The notes beneath the pieces were generated by a model. That model made no database searches. It saw nothing but the letters and a program-made list of their open reading frames with translations, and was not told the DNA's origin. A program made the position numbers and the translations under genes. Positions 8,824 through 17,583 of a stretch of 64,000 nt of DNA are shown here, piece by piece (within the stretch, counting starts at the first letter, position 1; each line of letters opens with the position of its first letter). Source of the DNA: Paraburkholderia nodosa (GTDB lineage: Bacteria; Pseudomonadota; Gammaproteobacteria; Burkholderiales; Burkholderiaceae). The stretch spans positions 124,001-188,000 of the forward strand of contig NZ_MCNV01000012.1 in the NCBI RefSeq assembly GCF_001718195.1, in the 5' to 3' direction.

Positions 8824-10248
8824 GTGAAACTCTATGAAAAACTCGCGGACGATATCGAGACGCTGATTCGCAAGGGCGTCTACCGCCCCGGCGACCGCGT
8901 GCCGTCGGTTCGCCAGGCGAGCCAGCAGCACCGTATCAGCATTACCACCGTGATACGCGCCTATCTGCTGCTGGAAAGCCGCGGCGTGCTCGAGAGCCGC
9001 CCGCAGTCCGGGTACTTTGTGAGCGCGCGTGTGGGCGAAGGACGCACGCATTCGGACGAATTGCGCACGAGCCGGCCGATTGCGGTGTCGGCGACGGTCG
9101 ATGTGAGCCGCCTCGTGCTGTCCACGCTGCGCTCCATCGGCGCCGACGACGCTGTGCCGCTCGGTTCGCCGTATCCGGACCCGCAGCTTTTTCCCTATGA
9201 AAAGCTCAACCGCTACGCGTCGGCCGCGGGACGCAGGAAGTCACTATGGGGCGTGACCAACGCGCTGCCGCCGGGCACACCGGAACTGGTCCGGCAAATT
9301 GCCCGGCGGTACCTCGAAAACGGCATGGCCGTGGACCCCAACGAGATCATCGTGACGGTGGGGGCGACGGAGGCCATCAATCTGTGTCTGCAGGCGGTCG
9401 CCAAACCGGGCGACGTGATCGCCGTGGAATCGCCCACGTTCTACGCCATGCTTCACGCCATCGAGCGCTCGGGCATGAAGGCGATCGAGGTGGCAACGCA
9501 CCCCGAGTACGGCATCGAAATAGAGGCGCTGGAGAAGATCATTGAATCAGGGCCGATTGCCGCCTGCATGGTAATGCCGAATTTCCAGAATCCGCTCGGG
9601 TTTCAGATGCCTGACGAGCGCAAGCGCGAACTTGTCGCCCTGCTTGCGAAGGCGGGGATACCGGTGATCGAAAATGGTGTGTACAACGAACTGTATTTCG
9701 GCGATTCGCATCCCACCACGCTCAAGTCGTATGACAAAAAGAACATGGTGCTTCACTGTGGGTCATTTTCGAAGAGTCTGACAGCGGCGTATCGCATCGG
9801 CTGGGCTTTACCCGGCCGTTATCGCGACGAAGTCGAAAAGCTGAAGTTTCTCAATACGCTGACGACTTCGGTGATTCCCCAACTCGCGATCGCCGAATAT
9901 CTCGAACGGGATGGTTACGAGCATCACTTGAGGCGCATCCGCAAAAACTACGCGCAACAGGCCAATCTGATGAAGTCGATGGTCGCGCGCTTTTTTCCGG
10001 CGGGCACGCGCACGTCGAGTCCGACGGGTGGATACGTGTTATGGATCGAATTGCCGGCGAAGGTGGATTCGATGAAGCTCTACCAGCTCGCTCTGGCGCG
10101 GGGAATCACGATCGGACCGGGCCATATGTTTTCCGTCTCGGACAACTATCGCAACTATATCCGGCTCAATTACAGCACGCCGTGGTCGCCGGAGATCGAG
10201 CAGGCGGTCATCACGGTCGGCAAACTCGCAGCGTCGTGCGCGCGATAG
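8824..10248 (+). CDS. MocR/GntR-type regulator with aminotransferase domain
   Basis: A 474-residue MocR-type regulator. Residues 1-70 are a GntR winged helix (KLADDIETLIRKGVYRPGDR, then SVRQASQQHRISITTVIRAY). Residues 110-470 are a fold-type I aminotransferase-like domain that binds pyridoxal phosphate; the lysine site is in HCGSFSKSLTAAYRIGW and the conserved NFQNPLG is at about 256. The start is GTG at 8824, with GGGGAG seven bases upstream. It resembles the YdcR-like group in length. Such regulators sense PLP or an amino-group compound and usually control their own or a neighbouring promoter; the adjacent gene on the other side is only the ydeP/cydB scar, so the target may be lost or elsewhere. 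Confidence 0.9.
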   Translation: MKLYEKLADDIETLIRKGVYRPGDRVPSVRQASQQHRISITTVIRAYLLLESRGVLESRPQSGYFVSARVGEGRTHSDELRTSRPIAVSATVDVSRLVLSTLRSIGADDAVPLGSPYPDPQLFPYEKLNRYASAAGRRKSLWGVTNALPPGTPELVRQIARRYLENGMAVDPNEIIVTVGATEAINLCLQAVAKPGDVIAVESPTFYAMLHAIERSGMKAIEVATHPEYGIEIEALEKIIESGPIAACMVMPNFQNPLGFQMPDERKRELVALLAKAGIPVIENGVYNELYFGDSHPTTLKSYDKKNMVLHCGSFSKSLTAAYRIGWALPGRYRDEVEKLKFLNTLTTSVIPQLAIAEYLERDGYEHHLRRIRKNYAQQANLMKSMVARFFPAGTRTSSPTGGYVLWIELPAKVDSMKLYQLALARGITIGPGHMFSVSDNYRNYIRLNYSTPWSPEIEQAVITVGKLAASCAR

Positions 10249-10330
10249 GGAAAGCGTGCTGCTCAGGTAAGCCAGCAACCAAAGTCATAATATCGGACGA
10301 GTTCGCGCGGTCGTACATTTGTACCGGGCC

Positions 10331-10369
10331 GTGATGTGCCGTCAACGTTTGGTCAACGGCATGCATCAC
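10331..10369. terminator. Inverted repeat after the MocR-type gene
   Basis: GTGATG...CATCAC (10331 and 10364) encloses a second dyad, GCCGT...ACGGC, giving an imperfect stem about 80 bases after the stop codon. It lacks a T-tract. It may be a terminator for the regulator gene or an operator; this is a weak call. Confidence 0.3.
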
Positions 10370-10446
10370 GCAACTTGAATGTTATTTGTCGATCTGATGC
10401 GGCGCGGCGCGCAGTGGATTTCTGTGAAATAACCCTCTGCGTATTC

Positions 10447-10590
10447 CTACTTCTTCATCATGGCCATAACGAGAAAATGAAACGGTAGCGTGAGTAGAAC
10501 GGTCGCGCCGAATCCGACGCACCAGAGAATGGCCATCCACTTCAGATCGTGCAGAAAACGGTGCCTTCGGCTCTTTCGCTCAAGCGCCAC
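10447..10590 (-). CDS. Small single-pass membrane protein (47 aa)
   Basis: I read a 47-residue protein from a GTG at 10590, with GGGAG six bases upstream; an ATG at 10701 would add residues that look non-coding. It has a short basic N-terminus (ERKSRRHRF), one transmembrane helix (about residues 16-42, WMAILWCVGFGATVLLTLPF) and a lysine end. The charge pattern puts the N-terminus in the cytoplasm. I do not recognise it. Tiny single-pass proteins of this kind include oxidase accessory subunits (CydX or DUF2474 type), but it is not in the cyd operon, so that is only a possibility. Confidence 0.5.
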   Translation of the reverse strand: MALERKSRRHRFLHDLKWMAILWCVGFGATVLLTLPFHFLVMAMMKK

Positions 10591-10993
10591 GATTGACTCC
10601 CGCTGGTCGTCAGGAAACTGATTATGGCACCGGCACGCGCGAGCAAGCAAGACGGATTGGTCCAGCAGGCCCGCGAACACCGGACTTACACGTGATGCCA
10701 AGTATCGGAAGAGATGAGGGAGATTTTATTTGGGGACTGGCTGCCGCGGCACAGACCATGGCGCAGCAGGCACAGGTACTGTGTACATGCGTTGCCATTT
10801 TCAAGCTCGATGGCGAGCCTGTGGGCCGACTCTCATCGAAGCCGTCAGTGGCCGATTCGTGGTGATATGCTCGAAGCGGCGCTCACGAGCCTGTCGCGAA
10901 GGCGGGCGGCCCGGGCTGGATTGAAGCGTCTGCTGCGTTCGTCGAACGGTACGCGTTGGAATCGTAGGGTGGACTGCGATCACGAGGTTACTC

Positions 10994-11635
10994 ATGGCCA
11001 TCGACTTCACGTTTTCGATGAAGGTCTTCTCCTCGCTCTTTGCGATCATGAATCCCGTCGCGAACATCCCGGTTTTTCTTTCGCTAACCGAAGGGATGGC
11101 GGAAGGGAAGAAGCGGGCCGTTGCGGCCACAACCTTTATCGGCGTGACAATTGGCTGTGCCATCTCCGTCACGCTGGGCGAGACGATCCTCAACGTGTTT
11201 GGGGTCAGCATCGACGATTTCCGTCTCGCGGGAGGCTTGCTTGTATTGCTCATCGCGCTGGACATGGTACACGGCTCGCCCAGCGCGCAGCACACGCCGC
11301 AGCAACGCGAAGTGGGGGAGAGCGGCTATGATCAGGACGTGGCGATCTTCCCGCTGACGACGCCTCTTCTTGTCGGCCCCGGCACGATCGCCACGCTGGT
11401 CGTGTTCGGGCACGCCGCAGCCGCCAACGGAGAGATTGGGAGTCTCGCCATTGGGCTGGTCGTATTCCTCGCATTGCTGGCCGTTGCGTTGTTTTCCGCG
11501 CCGTATCTCGGGCGCTTTCTGTCTGCCAAGGTGACGGCAATCGCCAGACGTCTGATGGGTATGATACTGGCAGCCATCGCAGTCGAAATGATGGCCGCAA
11601 GTTTGACGACAATATTCAAGGGTTTGGTTCACTAG
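10994..11635 (+). CDS. MarC-family integral membrane protein
   Basis: A 213-residue inner-membrane protein of the MarC/UPF0056 family with six predicted membrane segments. The family signature LFAIMNPVANIPVFLSLTEG is at residues 16-35 and FPLTTPLLVGPGTIATLVV near 120. The length is typical. CACGAGG precedes the ATG. The function of the family is unresolved: the name came from the E. coli mar locus, but a role in antibiotic resistance was not supported. It is followed 37 bases later by the DksA-like gene on the same strand, so the two may be co-transcribed. Confidence 0.9.
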   Translation: MAIDFTFSMKVFSSLFAIMNPVANIPVFLSLTEGMAEGKKRAVAATTFIGVTIGCAISVTLGETILNVFGVSIDDFRLAGGLLVLLIALDMVHGSPSAQHTPQQREVGESGYDQDVAIFPLTTPLLVGPGTIATLVVFGHAAAANGEIGSLAIGLVVFLALLAVALFSAPYLGRFLSAKVTAIARRLMGMILAAIAVEMMAASLTTIFKGLVH

Positions 11636-11672
11636 CTCGCAGTGTCATTGATGGGTCTTCGGGAGAATCGCT

Positions 11673-12047
11673 ATGACTGGCCAGATATTGAGCGAAGCGT
11701 TCATCGAGAATCAGCGTCAGCGCTTGCTGGCGATGCAACGCGAGGTGCTCGGCGGTGAAGAAGGGACGATTTCGGCCGAGCGCAATCAGGAGGAGGCGTC
11801 CGGCGACGAGGCGAGGGAGTTCGAGGACGATGCCCAGAAGATGGAGCAGGATATCGCCAATCAGGCGCTGCGCAGCGTGAACGACCGCAGGATCGCCGAC
11901 ATCCAGCGTGCGCTTGAAAAGATCGCCGAAGGCACCTATGGGTATTCCGATAGAAGCGGCAAACCTATTCCCATCGAGCGACTGAAGGTACTGCCCGAGG
12001 CAATCCTAACGGTACAGGAGGAAAGCGAGCGCGATGCCGGCCGCTGA
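11673..12047 (+). CDS. DksA/TraR-like protein lacking the zinc cysteines
   Basis: A 124-residue protein with the DksA/TraR arrangement: a long, very acidic coiled coil (residues 10-85, with DEAREFEDDAQKMEQDI at the tip) and a C-terminal globule with the family turn GTYGYSDRSGKPIPIERLKV. In zinc-type members that turn reads GxYGxCxxCGxxI; here both cysteines are serine (YSDRSGK), and the later pair is also absent, because the protein contains no cysteine at all. Zinc-free DksA variants exist in other bacteria and are linked to zinc shortage or oxidative stress. I infer an RNA-polymerase secondary-channel factor, but the exact role is unproven. Confidence 0.8.
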   Translation: MTGQILSEAFIENQRQRLLAMQREVLGGEEGTISAERNQEEASGDEAREFEDDAQKMEQDIANQALRSVNDRRIADIQRALEKIAEGTYGYSDRSGKPIPIERLKVLPEAILTVQEESERDAGR

Positions 12048-12096
12048 CTTCGCCCGCTTTTCACTTACTCTGCCACGCGACGGGAAGTAGCCGCGA

Positions 12097-13071
12097 TCAC
12101 CCTGCGATGCTGCTTAAAAATTGTCGCGCCGGCGCAAAGAACGTCACCCCCGTTACGGCCTTTGAGAAGTCCAGAATCCGGTCGTGGAGCGGTGGCGGAT
12201 CACCGATAAACATTCGCTCGAGCATTTTTTCTATCACCCATAGATGGCGTGAATAGCCAATGAAATAGGTGCCGTACTCGTTACGCCCCGGCGCGGCGAA
12301 CGGCATGTTGTCGCGGAGAATATCGTGTTCTCCGTCTGCATCTTCAATGGTGCAGAGCGTCTTGTGCGATTTCTGGCCCGTCGTCGCGTCCGCCAGCTCG
12401 ACATTATCGAATTTTTTTCGACCTATGATGGCTTCTTGCATCTCCACGCTTTGTGCTCGCCAGGCAGCCATGTCGTGCAGATACTTCTGGATCACGACAT
12501 AACTGCCGCCGGCATAATCCGGGTCTTCCTCCGCGACTATTGTTGCGTCGGGCAGATCGAGACCATCGGGGTTCGCGGTGCCATCGACGAATTCCAGCAG
12601 ATCGCGTCCGTCGAAATAACGGAATCCCGCCACGTCGTCAATGACTTCGACTGCGGTGCCGAAGGCTTCGAGGAGAATTCTTTCGAATTCGACGATGACG
12701 TCCGTCGATTCCGCGCGTACGTGATAAAGCAGATCGCCCGCGGTTGCGACGGCGGTGTGCGTCGCGCCCCGTACTTCCTGGAACGGTCTGAGCTCCTTCG
12801 GCAGCGGCTTCCCGGTGAGTGGCCCCCAGGCGCGATGTGAGATCCCTACGTTACAGCTAAAGTGGCCACCGCTGGCTCGAATCCGGACGTCTTTGACAAG
12901 ATCGTCGGTGCTGGCGATGACGGATCGAGCGAGAGCGATCGACGCGTTGTCGTCCTTGACCACGAGTACGAGGAAAGCGGCGGCCGCCGAGCAGGGTGCA
13001 TCGATCGATTGCGGTTCGACCGCGAGTGCTTGTTGTTGCGCGGATGGGATCTGCGAAGTTGGCACGTTCAA
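12097..13071 (-). CDS. Dyp-type haem peroxidase
   Basis: A 324-residue dye-decolourising peroxidase of the bacterial YfeX-like type, a cytoplasmic haem enzyme using hydrogen peroxide. Two ferredoxin-like halves are visible. The conserved distal motif is LLEFVDGTANPDGL (about residue 165-178), with its catalytic Asp; a candidate proximal haem histidine is in TGQKSHKT (near 235), and the distal Arg in IGYSRHLWVIE. The start is unusual: TTG at 13071, with AGGAGG four bases upstream; a GTG six bases on is an alternative. No signal peptide or encapsulin targeting tail is obvious. It stands alone between a plus-strand DksA-like gene and a minus-strand phosphatase. Confidence 0.9.
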   Translation of the reverse strand: MNVPTSQIPSAQQQALAVEPQSIDAPCSAAAAFLVLVVKDDNASIALARSVIASTDDLVKDVRIRASGGHFSCNVGISHRAWGPLTGKPLPKELRPFQEVRGATHTAVATAGDLLYHVRAESTDVIVEFERILLEAFGTAVEVIDDVAGFRYFDGRDLLEFVDGTANPDGLDLPDATIVAEEDPDYAGGSYVVIQKYLHDMAAWRAQSVEMQEAIIGRKKFDNVELADATTGQKSHKTLCTIEDADGEHDILRDNMPFAAPGRNEYGTYFIGYSRHLWVIEKMLERMFIGDPPPLHDRILDFSKAVTGVTFFAPARQFLSSIAG

Positions 13072-13384
13072 GGGCCCTCCTGTGGTGAGGCGAAATGCCG
13101 GAACGCATCGGGACGATGTTCAGGGACGGCAGGTTTGTGGCATGAGCCGCTACACAATCACGATAACATCCATGCCGCTTCTCCATTTTTTGGGCAGACA
13201 TTGGGCGCCCGCTTTCTTCGCCGAAGTCAGGAAAAAACGGCAATAAACTTACGAATGACGGTCTCTTTCCGTCATATCTCTTGTAGTTTTGCGCGATCTG
13301 AAGCTGCGGCATGCTCCGATTCTTAATATCGGATGAAACCAATCTGAGGTAATGCGAGAACGGACCGAAACCAAAAAGTAATGC

Positions 13385-13939
13385 CTAGCGGATCGGCGCG
13401 GTCGAGTCGCCCGCAAGGAGCAATTGAGGGAGCTGCGAAAATGACCAGTTGTCCCCGGTGCGATCGAATATCCATACGACGTCGAAACGGTCATCGGGCC
13501 ACGTTGCAGGGACGATGGGCGCGCGCGGCATGTGCCCGATGAGCGACGGCAGCACTTTGTGCTCCCATGCAATCAACACGACGCCCGCGCGAGTGAGTAC
13601 GTCTGCCATTAGCGCTCGACCGTCGTCTTTCAGATAAGTCGTGACGTAGTCGACCTGCGATGTCTCACGCAGCAGCGAAACAAGGGGTGCCACAGTTTGC
13701 ATCGACCGCTTGCTCTTGCTCGAAGGACCTGCACCCGCAGCGAATACGGTGGCTGGTTTGAGTTGCGCCGCATGCGCTTTCTCGATTGGGCAAAAGAATC
13801 GTGCCAGAGCGCCAGCACGCTGCCAACCGCGAACGCAAAGGCTCTCCGCGTCAGGCTTGCCGTCCGCTTCGATTCCCATACCTTCATTTGCGGCGGGTTT
13901 ATCCGCGTGGCGGATAAACATGATTCTGTCGGGTCGCAT
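13385..13939 (-). CDS. Histidine phosphatase superfamily protein
   Basis: A 184-residue protein of the histidine phosphatase (phosphoglycerate-mutase-like) superfamily. The catalytic RHA motif is at residues 10-12 (MFIRHADKPA), followed by an insertion and CVRGWQRAGALARFF; the later conserved His is probably that in LIAWEHKVLPSLI. GGAGG sits five bases before the ATG. Members dephosphorylate small molecules or proteins through a phosphohistidine intermediate; the substrate cannot be inferred from the neighbours, which are unrelated. The intact motifs indicate a working enzyme. Confidence 0.82.
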   Translation of the reverse strand: MRPDRIMFIRHADKPAANEGMGIEADGKPDAESLCVRGWQRAGALARFFCPIEKAHAAQLKPATVFAAGAGPSSKSKRSMQTVAPLVSLLRETSQVDYVTTYLKDDGRALMADVLTRAGVVLIAWEHKVLPSLIGHMPRAPIVPATWPDDRFDVVWIFDRTGDNWSFSQLPQLLLAGDSTAPIR

Positions 13940-14335
13940 GCTGCCTCCAGAGGGTACCGGTTAAAACACGGTCTACGATGTTATAACGAATGTCGAGCCG
14001 ACTGGCTGATGCGGTTCGATACGGGGCAGTGGCGGGTCGGGACTTGTGAGAAAAGCGATCGAAGAGCGGCGAGCGCCGAACAAATGGAGACGCGTCAGTT
14101 TCCGCGGCAATGCAGAGGAAACGAAACACGCGTGTTCCGATGTCCATTTGACGTCGCGATGGCTTGCAACGCAAACACTGCGTGTCCGCGCAAGACGCGG
14201 CCGCCTTCTGTCAGGACTACTCCGCGGATGCGCAATACCAGCGAGCACGCGTCCAACGACCGGGCTTGGCAACGCGAGACCGTATGCCGGGCGCGGATGC
14301 CGGAGCGCGCTGGGACTCCCTTTCATCGGGAGCAA
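13940..14335. other. Gene-free stretch
   Basis: No convincing gene here. Reading frames on both strands are compositionally odd (arginine- and serine-rich) and lack family features. It lies between the phosphatase and the two-component remnants, and may be decayed sequence of a lost sensor kinase, but I can show no match. Confidence 0.4.
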
Positions 14336-14437
14336 TTAGAGAAGCGCGAAGAGCATGATCGCCGAGCCGACGAACGCCACCAGCAGCCAGCCGACGCTCC
14401 TCATTCGCGCATGCCCGCGCCTCTTAAGCCGTTGCAT
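14336..14437 (-). pseudogene. Possible sensor-kinase N-terminal remnant
   Basis: A 33-codon frame that starts inside the last codons of the response-regulator remnant, as kinase genes often do in two-component operons. It reads a basic start (MQRLKRRGHARMR) followed by one hydrophobic helix (SVGWLLVAFVGSAIMLFALL) and then stops. This is what the first transmembrane helix of a histidine kinase looks like, cut off before any sensor or catalytic domain. The alternative is an independent small membrane peptide. Moderate support from gene order only. Confidence 0.45.
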
Positions 14438-14592
14438 GGATGATGTAGCCCGCGTTGCGCACCGTAACGACCATCGCCGAGAGCCGCCCGTTGAAGCTCA
14501 ACTTGCGGCGCAGGTTGCTGATATGCATGTCGATTACGTTCGTCTGCGTGTTGAAGTGATAGTTCCAGACTGACTCGAGCAACATCGCGCTC
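14424..14592 (-). pseudogene. Response-regulator C-terminal fragment (OmpR type)
   Basis: The minus strand encodes about 55 residues of an OmpR/PhoB-type DNA-binding domain: LLESVWNYHF, TNVIDMHISNLRRKLS and VRNAGYIIHA are the recognition helix and wing of that family, and resemble the IrlR/CusR metal-response group. The receiver domain and the first part of the DNA-binding domain are missing: the frame closes at a stop codon about 30 bases above, with no start site. It is too short to work and is best read as the end of a deleted response regulator. Confidence 0.75.
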
Positions 14593-14989
14593 ATGTTCCC
14601 CTCATTCTCGTTGGATAGAGGTTATCGGTTTAAAAGTAGCAGTCCTGATTCAATACGCGGCCGGGCCTCCGGAACGGTGAACCGATCCGGAGGCAGACAT
14701 GTTGGCTTACGGAATTGAGGCGGACGACCGTGCAACGACCGGAGCCAGGCACAGAGCGTTGATGTTTGAATACGTGCGCTTGCCCGGTTGCCAGCGGAGA
14801 ATCACACCCCGGCGTGACACGAACATGGCGCAAGGCTTACAACCGCGTTGAGGAAGCAGACGCGCCAGGTGATGACGGCTTGTGGATGCGGTGGCTGGCG
14901 GAAATTTTTTGCGTCGAGCGGGAATATTTGAAGTACAGCGGTCGTTTAGCCTGCGGCGATATTTCGCCAGTCAGACGCGGAGGGAAGTT
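14593..14989. other. Gene-free stretch before the TIGR03118-like gene
   Basis: About 400 bases without a convincing gene. It must hold the promoter of the gene at 14990, but I could not single out clear -35 and -10 boxes. The region above 14600 may include further decayed response-regulator sequence. Confidence 0.35.
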
Positions 14990-16177
14990 ATGTCTCAGAT
15001 CTCGTGGAGTCTCAAAGCGGCGGCCGTGATCGTCTTAGCCGCCGGTTTCACAATCGGGCATGCTGCTGCCGATGAAGCTTACGTCGTCACACCGCTTGTA
15101 TCCAACCTGGCAGGCTCTGCCCCGAAGGTCGACGGGGTCCTGCAGAACGCCTGGGGTATCGCCTTTAGTCCGGCAGGAAGTCCGTTCTGGATCAACGACA
15201 ATGCCACCGGCTGCTCCACGCTGTATGACGGCCAGGGCACAAAGGTGGCGCTGCAGGTCTCCATCCCGCTGCCAGGCAACGTCATACCGGCCGGCGCCTG
15301 CCATCCCGTCTTTCCCAACAATCCACCGAAACCCACGCCCGCGGCACCCACGGGGATAGTTTGGAATCCTTCGTCGTCTTTTCTCGTCCCAGGTACCAAC
15401 ATCCCGGCCGTATTCATCTTCGCGACCGAAGACGGCACGATTTCCGCCTGGGCCGGTGGGTTGAATCCGGCGAACAATGCTGTCATCGCGGTCGATAACT
15501 CGTCCAATCCCTCCGCCGCCAGCGGGGCCGTCTACAAGGGGCTCGTCTTCGGAGTGAACGCGCAAGGGGGATTCCTCTTTGCGACAAACTTCCGCGCGGG
15601 CCGGATCGATGTATTCGGACCGAGCGGTTCGAACGGGTTGTTCACGCCCGCGACGACCGACGGTGGCTTCGCCGACCCGAACATCCTGGCCGGCTACGCC
15701 CCGTTTGGTATCGCGAACATCGACGGGGACCTTTTCGTCACCTATGCGCAGCAAGACGGTCCGAAGCATGACGACGTTGCAGGCCGCGGTCATGGATTCG
15801 TCGATGTATTCGATACCGACGGCCACCTGCTGCGCCGCTTTGCGAGCCAGGGGACGCTCGACTCGCCATGGGGCGTAACGCGAGCGTCGTTTGCGTTCGG
15901 GCGCTTCAGCGGGAAGATCCTCGTTGGCAACTTCGGCAACGGCCGAATCAATGTCTTCGACAACGACGGCACGTTCGTCGATCAACTGGAGAATGAGTTC
16001 GGCAATCCACTGGCTATTGACGGCCTGTGGACGCTGACGCTCGGAGGCGGGCGCAATTCAAGCCCGGACGCGCTGTACTTTTCGGCGGGGCCCAACAAGG
16101 AGTCCAATGGACTCTTCGGTATCATTGCGCCAGTCAATGGCACCAAAGGACGAACGTCCGCTCAGAACGGGCAATGA
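14990..16177 (+). CDS. Secreted TIGR03118-family protein (NHL/beta-propeller-like)
   Basis: A 395-residue exported protein matching the TIGR03118 family of unknown function. The start at 14990 (GGAGG upstream) gives a signal peptide with a hydrophobic core AAAVIVLAAGFTIGHAAA cut before DEAYVV. The mature part has repeated strands with Asp/Asn-Gly turns: NAWGIAFSPAGSPFWINDN, FIFATEDGTISAWAGG, LFATNFRAGRIDVF, GKILVGNFGNGRINVFDNDG. This pattern fits a beta-propeller or NHL-like fold. It probably acts in the periplasm or outside the cell. No catalytic residues are evident. It stands alone, convergent with the porin gene. Confidence 0.82.
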   Translation: MSQISWSLKAAAVIVLAAGFTIGHAAADEAYVVTPLVSNLAGSAPKVDGVLQNAWGIAFSPAGSPFWINDNATGCSTLYDGQGTKVALQVSIPLPGNVIPAGACHPVFPNNPPKPTPAAPTGIVWNPSSSFLVPGTNIPAVFIFATEDGTISAWAGGLNPANNAVIAVDNSSNPSAASGAVYKGLVFGVNAQGGFLFATNFRAGRIDVFGPSGSNGLFTPATTDGGFADPNILAGYAPFGIANIDGDLFVTYAQQDGPKHDDVAGRGHGFVDVFDTDGHLLRRFASQGTLDSPWGVTRASFAFGRFSGKILVGNFGNGRINVFDNDGTFVDQLENEFGNPLAIDGLWTLTLGGGRNSSPDALYFSAGPNKESNGLFGIIAPVNGTKGRTSAQNGQ

Positions 16178-16273
16178 ACCGCAGCGTGGTTCCCCGGTGA
16201 TGTCGATTCGAGTTGAGCCGAAGGACTCCACCTCGTAGCTTGTGCAACCGTAAGTGCGCAGCGGCAGCTGATG

Positions 16274-16302
16274 AAAAAATTGCCCGCCAACGTGGCGGGC
16301 AA
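16274..16302 (-). terminator. Intrinsic terminator of the porin gene
   Basis: A nine-base-pair perfect stem, TTGCCCGCC (16280-16288) with GGCGGGCAA (16294-16302), has a five-base loop and is followed on the minus strand by six T residues (16279-16274). It lies about 100 bases beyond the porin stop codon, the classic form of a rho-independent terminator. Confidence 0.85.
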
Positions 16303-16398
16303 TGTTCTACGCCAATGCCGAATGCGATATTCCTCGTCTCGCAGTCCGGGTACAACAATCCGGCTCGGTGGCCGCGGTATGAAGGTTCTGGCGGCCGC

Positions 16399-17583
16399 TT
16401 AGAAGCGGGTCAGCATGCCGATCGCAGCCATCACCTGATTGCTCGTCGCCGAGAAACCGCCGGCGTTGTACATCACTGCGACGTTGTTGTGACCGATCGC
16501 GCGCTGGTACATCGCTTCTCCATACACTTCCGTGCGCTTCGACAGCGAGTAGCGCGCAATCGCGTTGACCTGATTCCACTTCGGATCGGAGCCGATGTTC
16601 GACTTGCTCACTCCGTTCAGATGACCGTCCGTGAAAGTATCCATGAGGCCAAGATTCAGCGCCGGCGTGAGTGCGTACTTGACGTTCAGTTCATAGTTGT
16701 CGAAGTGAGTCGAACCGCTCACCGGGTTCAGGCCGAAGGCGGACGTGTTCTGGTACTGGCTGTGCGTATAGACGAAGTTGACCGCCGCCGGGCCGAACGT
16801 ATAGCCGATGCCTGCACCGACCGTGCGCTGCACATTCGCCGTCAGGTTGCCGCCGCCCGCGGTCGCCTTGAACTCGCTGGGGTCGGCCGCAACGTTCTGG
16901 TTCGCTGTTCCGGCAGGGGTGCTCGCCGCTGCCGAGCCGTTGATCTGGAGATAAGCCGCTGCCAGTCGCAGCGGGCCGTTGTTGTAGCTCGCGCCAGCAC
17001 TGTACGCACGATCGACGGCGAAGCTGGTGCTGTTGCTGAATGCGTACATGCCGCCAAACTTGAAGCCGGCGTAGTCGATACTGGCAAACTTCACCGAGTT
17101 GCTGAAGCGGACAGTATGTTGCAGGTTGTCGTTGTCGTACACGTGCGCGAAGCCAGAGTCGCCGAACGTGCCCGCCGTGCCGGACAGCGGCGAGACGTAA
17201 TCGACCATCGAGTCATACTGGCGCCCCATCGTCAAGGTGCCGTATTGATCGCCGGTCAGGCCGACAAACGCTTGACGGCCGAACATGCGACCACCCTGGC
17301 CGAGTGTGCCGTTGTTGACGTTGAAGCCGTTTTCGAGCACGAAGATCGCATGCAGACCGCCGCCCAGGTCCTCGCTGCCGCGCAGGCCGAAGCGGCTGCC
17401 GCTGATATTGCCGCTCGCGAGTGCGACGCGCGAGCTGCCATGGCTGGGCGCGCCGTTCTGGACGTTGTTCGTATAGGAGATGCCCGCGTCGATCAGGCCG
17501 TACAGGGTGACCGAGCTCTGAGCACTGGCCGCGGACGCTGCAGATGCTGCGCAAACGGCGACGGCAATGGAAATCTTCTTCAT
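16399..17583 (-). CDS. Trimeric outer-membrane porin (Burkholderia type)
   Basis: A 394-residue general porin of the OmpC-like group common in Burkholderiales, forming a 16-stranded barrel for small solutes. The signal peptide MKKISIAVAVCAASAASAAS is cut before AQSSVTLYGLIDAGI, the standard mature start. The conserved strand FGLRGSEDLGGGLHAIFVLE and the loop GRQAFVGLTGDQYG follow, and the chain ends MAAIGMLTRF with the C-terminal Phe needed for barrel assembly. I chose the ATG at 17583 because it begins the signal peptide; 70 more codons are open upstream but have no porin character. The gene has its own terminator. A second porin lies at 48660 and a fragment at 53885. Confidence 0.95.
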   Translation of the reverse strand: MKKISIAVAVCAASAASAASAQSSVTLYGLIDAGISYTNNVQNGAPSHGSSRVALASGNISGSRFGLRGSEDLGGGLHAIFVLENGFNVNNGTLGQGGRMFGRQAFVGLTGDQYGTLTMGRQYDSMVDYVSPLSGTAGTFGDSGFAHVYDNDNLQHTVRFSNSVKFASIDYAGFKFGGMYAFSNSTSFAVDRAYSAGASYNNGPLRLAAAYLQINGSAAASTPAGTANQNVAADPSEFKATAGGGNLTANVQRTVGAGIGYTFGPAAVNFVYTHSQYQNTSAFGLNPVSGSTHFDNYELNVKYALTPALNLGLMDTFTDGHLNGVSKSNIGSDPKWNQVNAIARYSLSKRTEVYGEAMYQRAIGHNNVAVMYNAGGFSATSNQVMAAIGMLTRF

